This document shows positions 61,700 to 64,000 of a stretch of DNA of 64,000 nt, piece by piece. Below the pieces are notes generated by a model. It did no database searches and was not told where the DNA came from. It saw only the letters and a list, made by a program, of their open reading frames with translations. A program made the translations under genes and the position numbers. The stretch is from the NCBI GenBank assembly GCA_963693365.1, contig CAVNZM010000003.1, positions 10,664,001-10,728,000 on the forward strand. The letters are read 5' to 3'. This DNA is from Amoebidium appalachense. Its lineage: Eukaryota; Ichthyosporea. Within the stretch, counting starts at the first letter, position 1. Each line of letters opens with the position of its first letter.

Positions 61700-61755
61700 A
61701 GGTGAGAAGAGGGAAAGAAGACTGACGGTTGAAGTTTCCAACCTCTAAAAAACCA

Positions 61756-61798
<43 letters not shown>

Positions 61799-63143
61799 CC
61801 CGTCCCTCCAAATTCTGCAACCAAATGAAAAAGCTTGTTGGCTAAAATGGGAAATGACAAATGTTATTATAAAAAGAGAGTCGAAAGTTCCACATGCAAG
61901 GAAATGGTGGGCACATGACGATGGATTTTTTGTTTTGTGTGTGTGTGCACTCTGTAATCGGAGGGAACATGGAACGCACAACGCACAAAAAGCCAGAACC
62001 GGAGCAAAGAGCAAAAAGAGCTTGGTCATGTGTGTGCTTTGTGTACACAAAAGCTCCCCATGACCCACACATGTCAACCAACCAACATTCCCACACCCAC
62101 ACCGGTCCATTCATTCGTGAACCCTTCATCCCCCATCCCCACCCCTCTTACTACCCCAGCCCCGAATACACATACACACAGGCACAACCCCCTCTCCTCT
62201 CTGCCCCCCCCCCCCCCCCTCCCCCCCCCTCCCCCCTCCCCCCCACACCCACATACCTGACAGGCCCTTCTCCAACAGCCACATAATCCACATGTTTTCC
62301 ATCCGCCGCCACCACCAGCTGCCCCCCGTCATTGAACTGCAACCAAAGGGACCTCCCCAGTACCCTAGTTGCCCACCCAACCCGCTCCAAAAACACAACC
62401 GACGCCTTTAACGGGTCGAACTCAACACCACCCGCGGCCCGCGACCCGTTTGCAACACCACCCCCGCCACCGGCCGAAACTGAAGGGTCGAAACCGTATG
62501 CAAGAACACCCCCTGTTTCACCGGCTCCGTCGTTAATATTGTTGTGGGCGCCTGGTTGTGACGCAACCCCAGAGTGCGAAAATCGGGAAGACGACGCGCC
62601 ATGTAACCCCCCGGAGTGCGAAATTCCGGTTGACCGGGATTGGAAACCCGACAATAGCGTGCTTGTACTCGTTCCGTGGGAGGAAAATGTGCGGATTGAG
62701 GAGGCGGGGGTCGGGAGATAGCCGTGGAGGCTGAGACGGGTGGGCGCTTGCATATGGGGGGGTCTGTTGGCCCCCGGTGGGCCCAGTTTTTCCGCAAGAA
62801 CCCCATTTGCCAAATTTTCCGTCTGGGCGGTTTGATTTTCCGTCTTTTCGTTGTTTTTGTCTTTGGCATTGGGGGGAGTTTTGCGGTAGGCATCCGGCCG
62901 ACGGGATATGACAACGGGGAAACAGTTTGAATTTACGCGGCCTTCCAACACGCCCTGCTGGGGGTTTTTGCTGTTTGACGCGTAAATTTCAAGGACCCCC
63001 CTCTCTATGGCCAGGCAGAGGGCGCGTGATTCACGCGCGTGCGATAGGAGGGTGTTGACGTGTGCGGGGGCGTCACTTGGGGTTTCATTGTTGAAATTGT
63101 AGGCGTTCCCCTGCGTGTCGATTACTGAAATGTCCCACTCCGT

Positions 63144-63144
<1 letters not shown>
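61454..63144 (-). CDS. PLK4-like protein, C-terminal part with polo box (partial)
   Basis: Two exons join in phase: 63144-62257 and 61562-61454 (stop TGA). They give about 331 C-terminal residues. The last ~75 match the third polo box of PLK4/SAK kinases: VGWATRVLGRSLWLQFND, GGQLVVAADG, then across the intron RYQLEGVLPDVVKDKLQ. PLK4 starts centriole duplication, and its polo boxes mediate dimerisation and localisation. Residues ~95-220 of this part are a Ser/Gly/Pro-rich linker. The first ~60 (TEWDISVIDTQGN) are structured but unassigned. No kinase domain is in the window; upstream exons should lie beyond 63144. The acceptor at 63145 is formed by the end of a (CA)n run. Another polo-box protein is possible. 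Confidence 0.65.
61611..61697. repeat. (AG)n microsatellite in the PLK4-like intron
   Basis: About 43 AG units, in the last intron, followed downstream by a C run (61758-61795). Confidence 0.93.
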
Positions 63145-63215
<71 letters not shown>

Positions 63216-64000
63216 GGGGGGAGGGAAGGGAAGGGAAGGGAGGGAGGGGAAAAGGGGAGGGGAGGGGAGGGGAGAAGGGGGGGGGGGGGGGGGGGGGGGG
63301 TAGATCGGTGTTGAAAGCTTAGCTGGTCCGTGTAAATCGTGTTGGTCGAACGGATATTTTTAGCAACTGAAAAGCAAAGGGCAGTTCCATTTGCCAGCGA
63401 ACAGGAAACAGAATTCACTATCGGAAACTGTGCATGTGAATGACAGCAGAGATGGTAGTGATGGTGGCAATACCCCCTTCCCCTCCCCTCCTCCCGCTCC
63501 ACCTCTGTAGAGAGGGAGAGGGAGAGGGGAGAGGGAGAGGGAGAGGGAGAGGGAGAGGGAGAGGGAGAGGGAGAGGGAGAGGGAGAGGGAGAGGGAGAGG
63601 GAGAGGCAGAAAGCGAGAGAGAGAAAGGGAGAATGACAACAAACAACCGCCACCAACAATCAGTGAAAGCCAGAAATAAAGCCGTGAGGAGATTAGCGAA
63701 TAGCACACATTTATAACTCGATATTAACAAGGCACACACGTACATCTGGGGGCGCCAACATAATCATCCCCCCCCCCCCCCCCCCCTCCCCTCATTCTGA
63801 GAAAGAGAAAGAGAAAGAAAAACGAAAAAGAAACCAAACCAGCACCACTACCAAATATGAAAGCCAGAAAGCTCAGCCAAAGAACGCAAAGAACAGACTC
63901 GCTCTTATGATAACTATACCCACACGTGCTTTTAAGGTTGTCAACATCATCACATACCCCCCTATGTTGTTATCGCGTGGTACTATGCGCACACGTGCCG
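63145..64000. other. Presumed intron of the PLK4-like gene, repeat-rich
   Basis: Contains (TG)n-G run-(GGGAA/GGGGA)n at 63147-63300 and a GGGAGA hexanucleotide array at about 63510-63606. On the coding strand there is an acceptor-like TTTGCTTTTCAG near 63360, but no GT donor follows it before the C runs, so no exon is called. Confidence 0.5.
63510..63606. repeat. (GGGAGA)n hexanucleotide array
   Basis: About 16 near-perfect units on the plus strand. Confidence 0.9.

Noticed and set aside
63300-63358. Extra PLK4-like exon after the acceptor TTTGCTTTTCAG
   Set aside because: No usable GT donor before the C runs and no polo-box similarity.

Overview
This is a eukaryotic nuclear window. The host genes have GT-AG introns, ATG starts after targeting or anchor sequences, and intergenic and intronic DNA crowded with (TG)n/(CA)n, (AG)n and very long G/C homopolymers. 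It also holds several classes of retrotransposon. Having an mTERF-family gene, a folate gamma-glutamyl hydrolase, a filamin-like plus PC-esterase membrane protein and a PLK4-type polo-box protein together suggests a microbial eukaryote (an alga or other protist) rather than a bacterium. The species cannot be named from sequence alone.

Layout. 1-3880: 3' part of a Ty1/copia element (copy A, + strand), inserted in a LINE fragment (3886-4660). 4661-7631: repeats, nothing identified. 7632-15304 (-): a six-exon mTERF-like gene whose introns carry about ten copies of a ~110-bp repeat separated by G runs. 15305-16811: divergent intergenic space. 16812-21402 (+): a four-exon type II membrane protein with a C-terminal SGNH/PC-esterase domain. 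21403-24758: microsatellite-rich intergenic DNA. 24759-35701: a four-level nest. A 5'-truncated RNase H-bearing LINE (14-bp target duplication) is split in frame by a TRIM-like element (ATCAC duplication). One TRIM LTR is split by a complete copia element (copy B, GAGGG duplication). One copia LTR carries a 569-bp insertion with a 4-bp duplication. 35868-39746 (-): gamma-glutamyl hydrolase, four exons. 40041-42005: head-to-head LINE2 tails. 45025-45720 (-): a possible small unknown gene. 46486-60405: a LINE graveyard. It contains an almost full-length LINE1 (47242-55533, -) interrupted by a 3.5-kb non-autonomous LTR element (47660-51203), a decayed LINE2 (56215-59555, +), and many LINE1 tail-only insertions, one of only 35 bp. 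61454-63144 (-): the last two exons of a PLK4-like gene, whose remaining exons lie upstream, probably beyond the window edge.

The four recognisable host genes belong to unrelated pathways (organelle gene expression, glycan modification, folate turnover, centriole or cell-cycle control). They are neighbours, not an operon. The most informative content is the record of retrotransposition: clean target-site duplications, primer-binding sites resembling the complement of the initiator tRNA-Met anticodon arm, compensating homopolymer frameshifts, and duplicated exon starts in two introns of the hydrolase gene.
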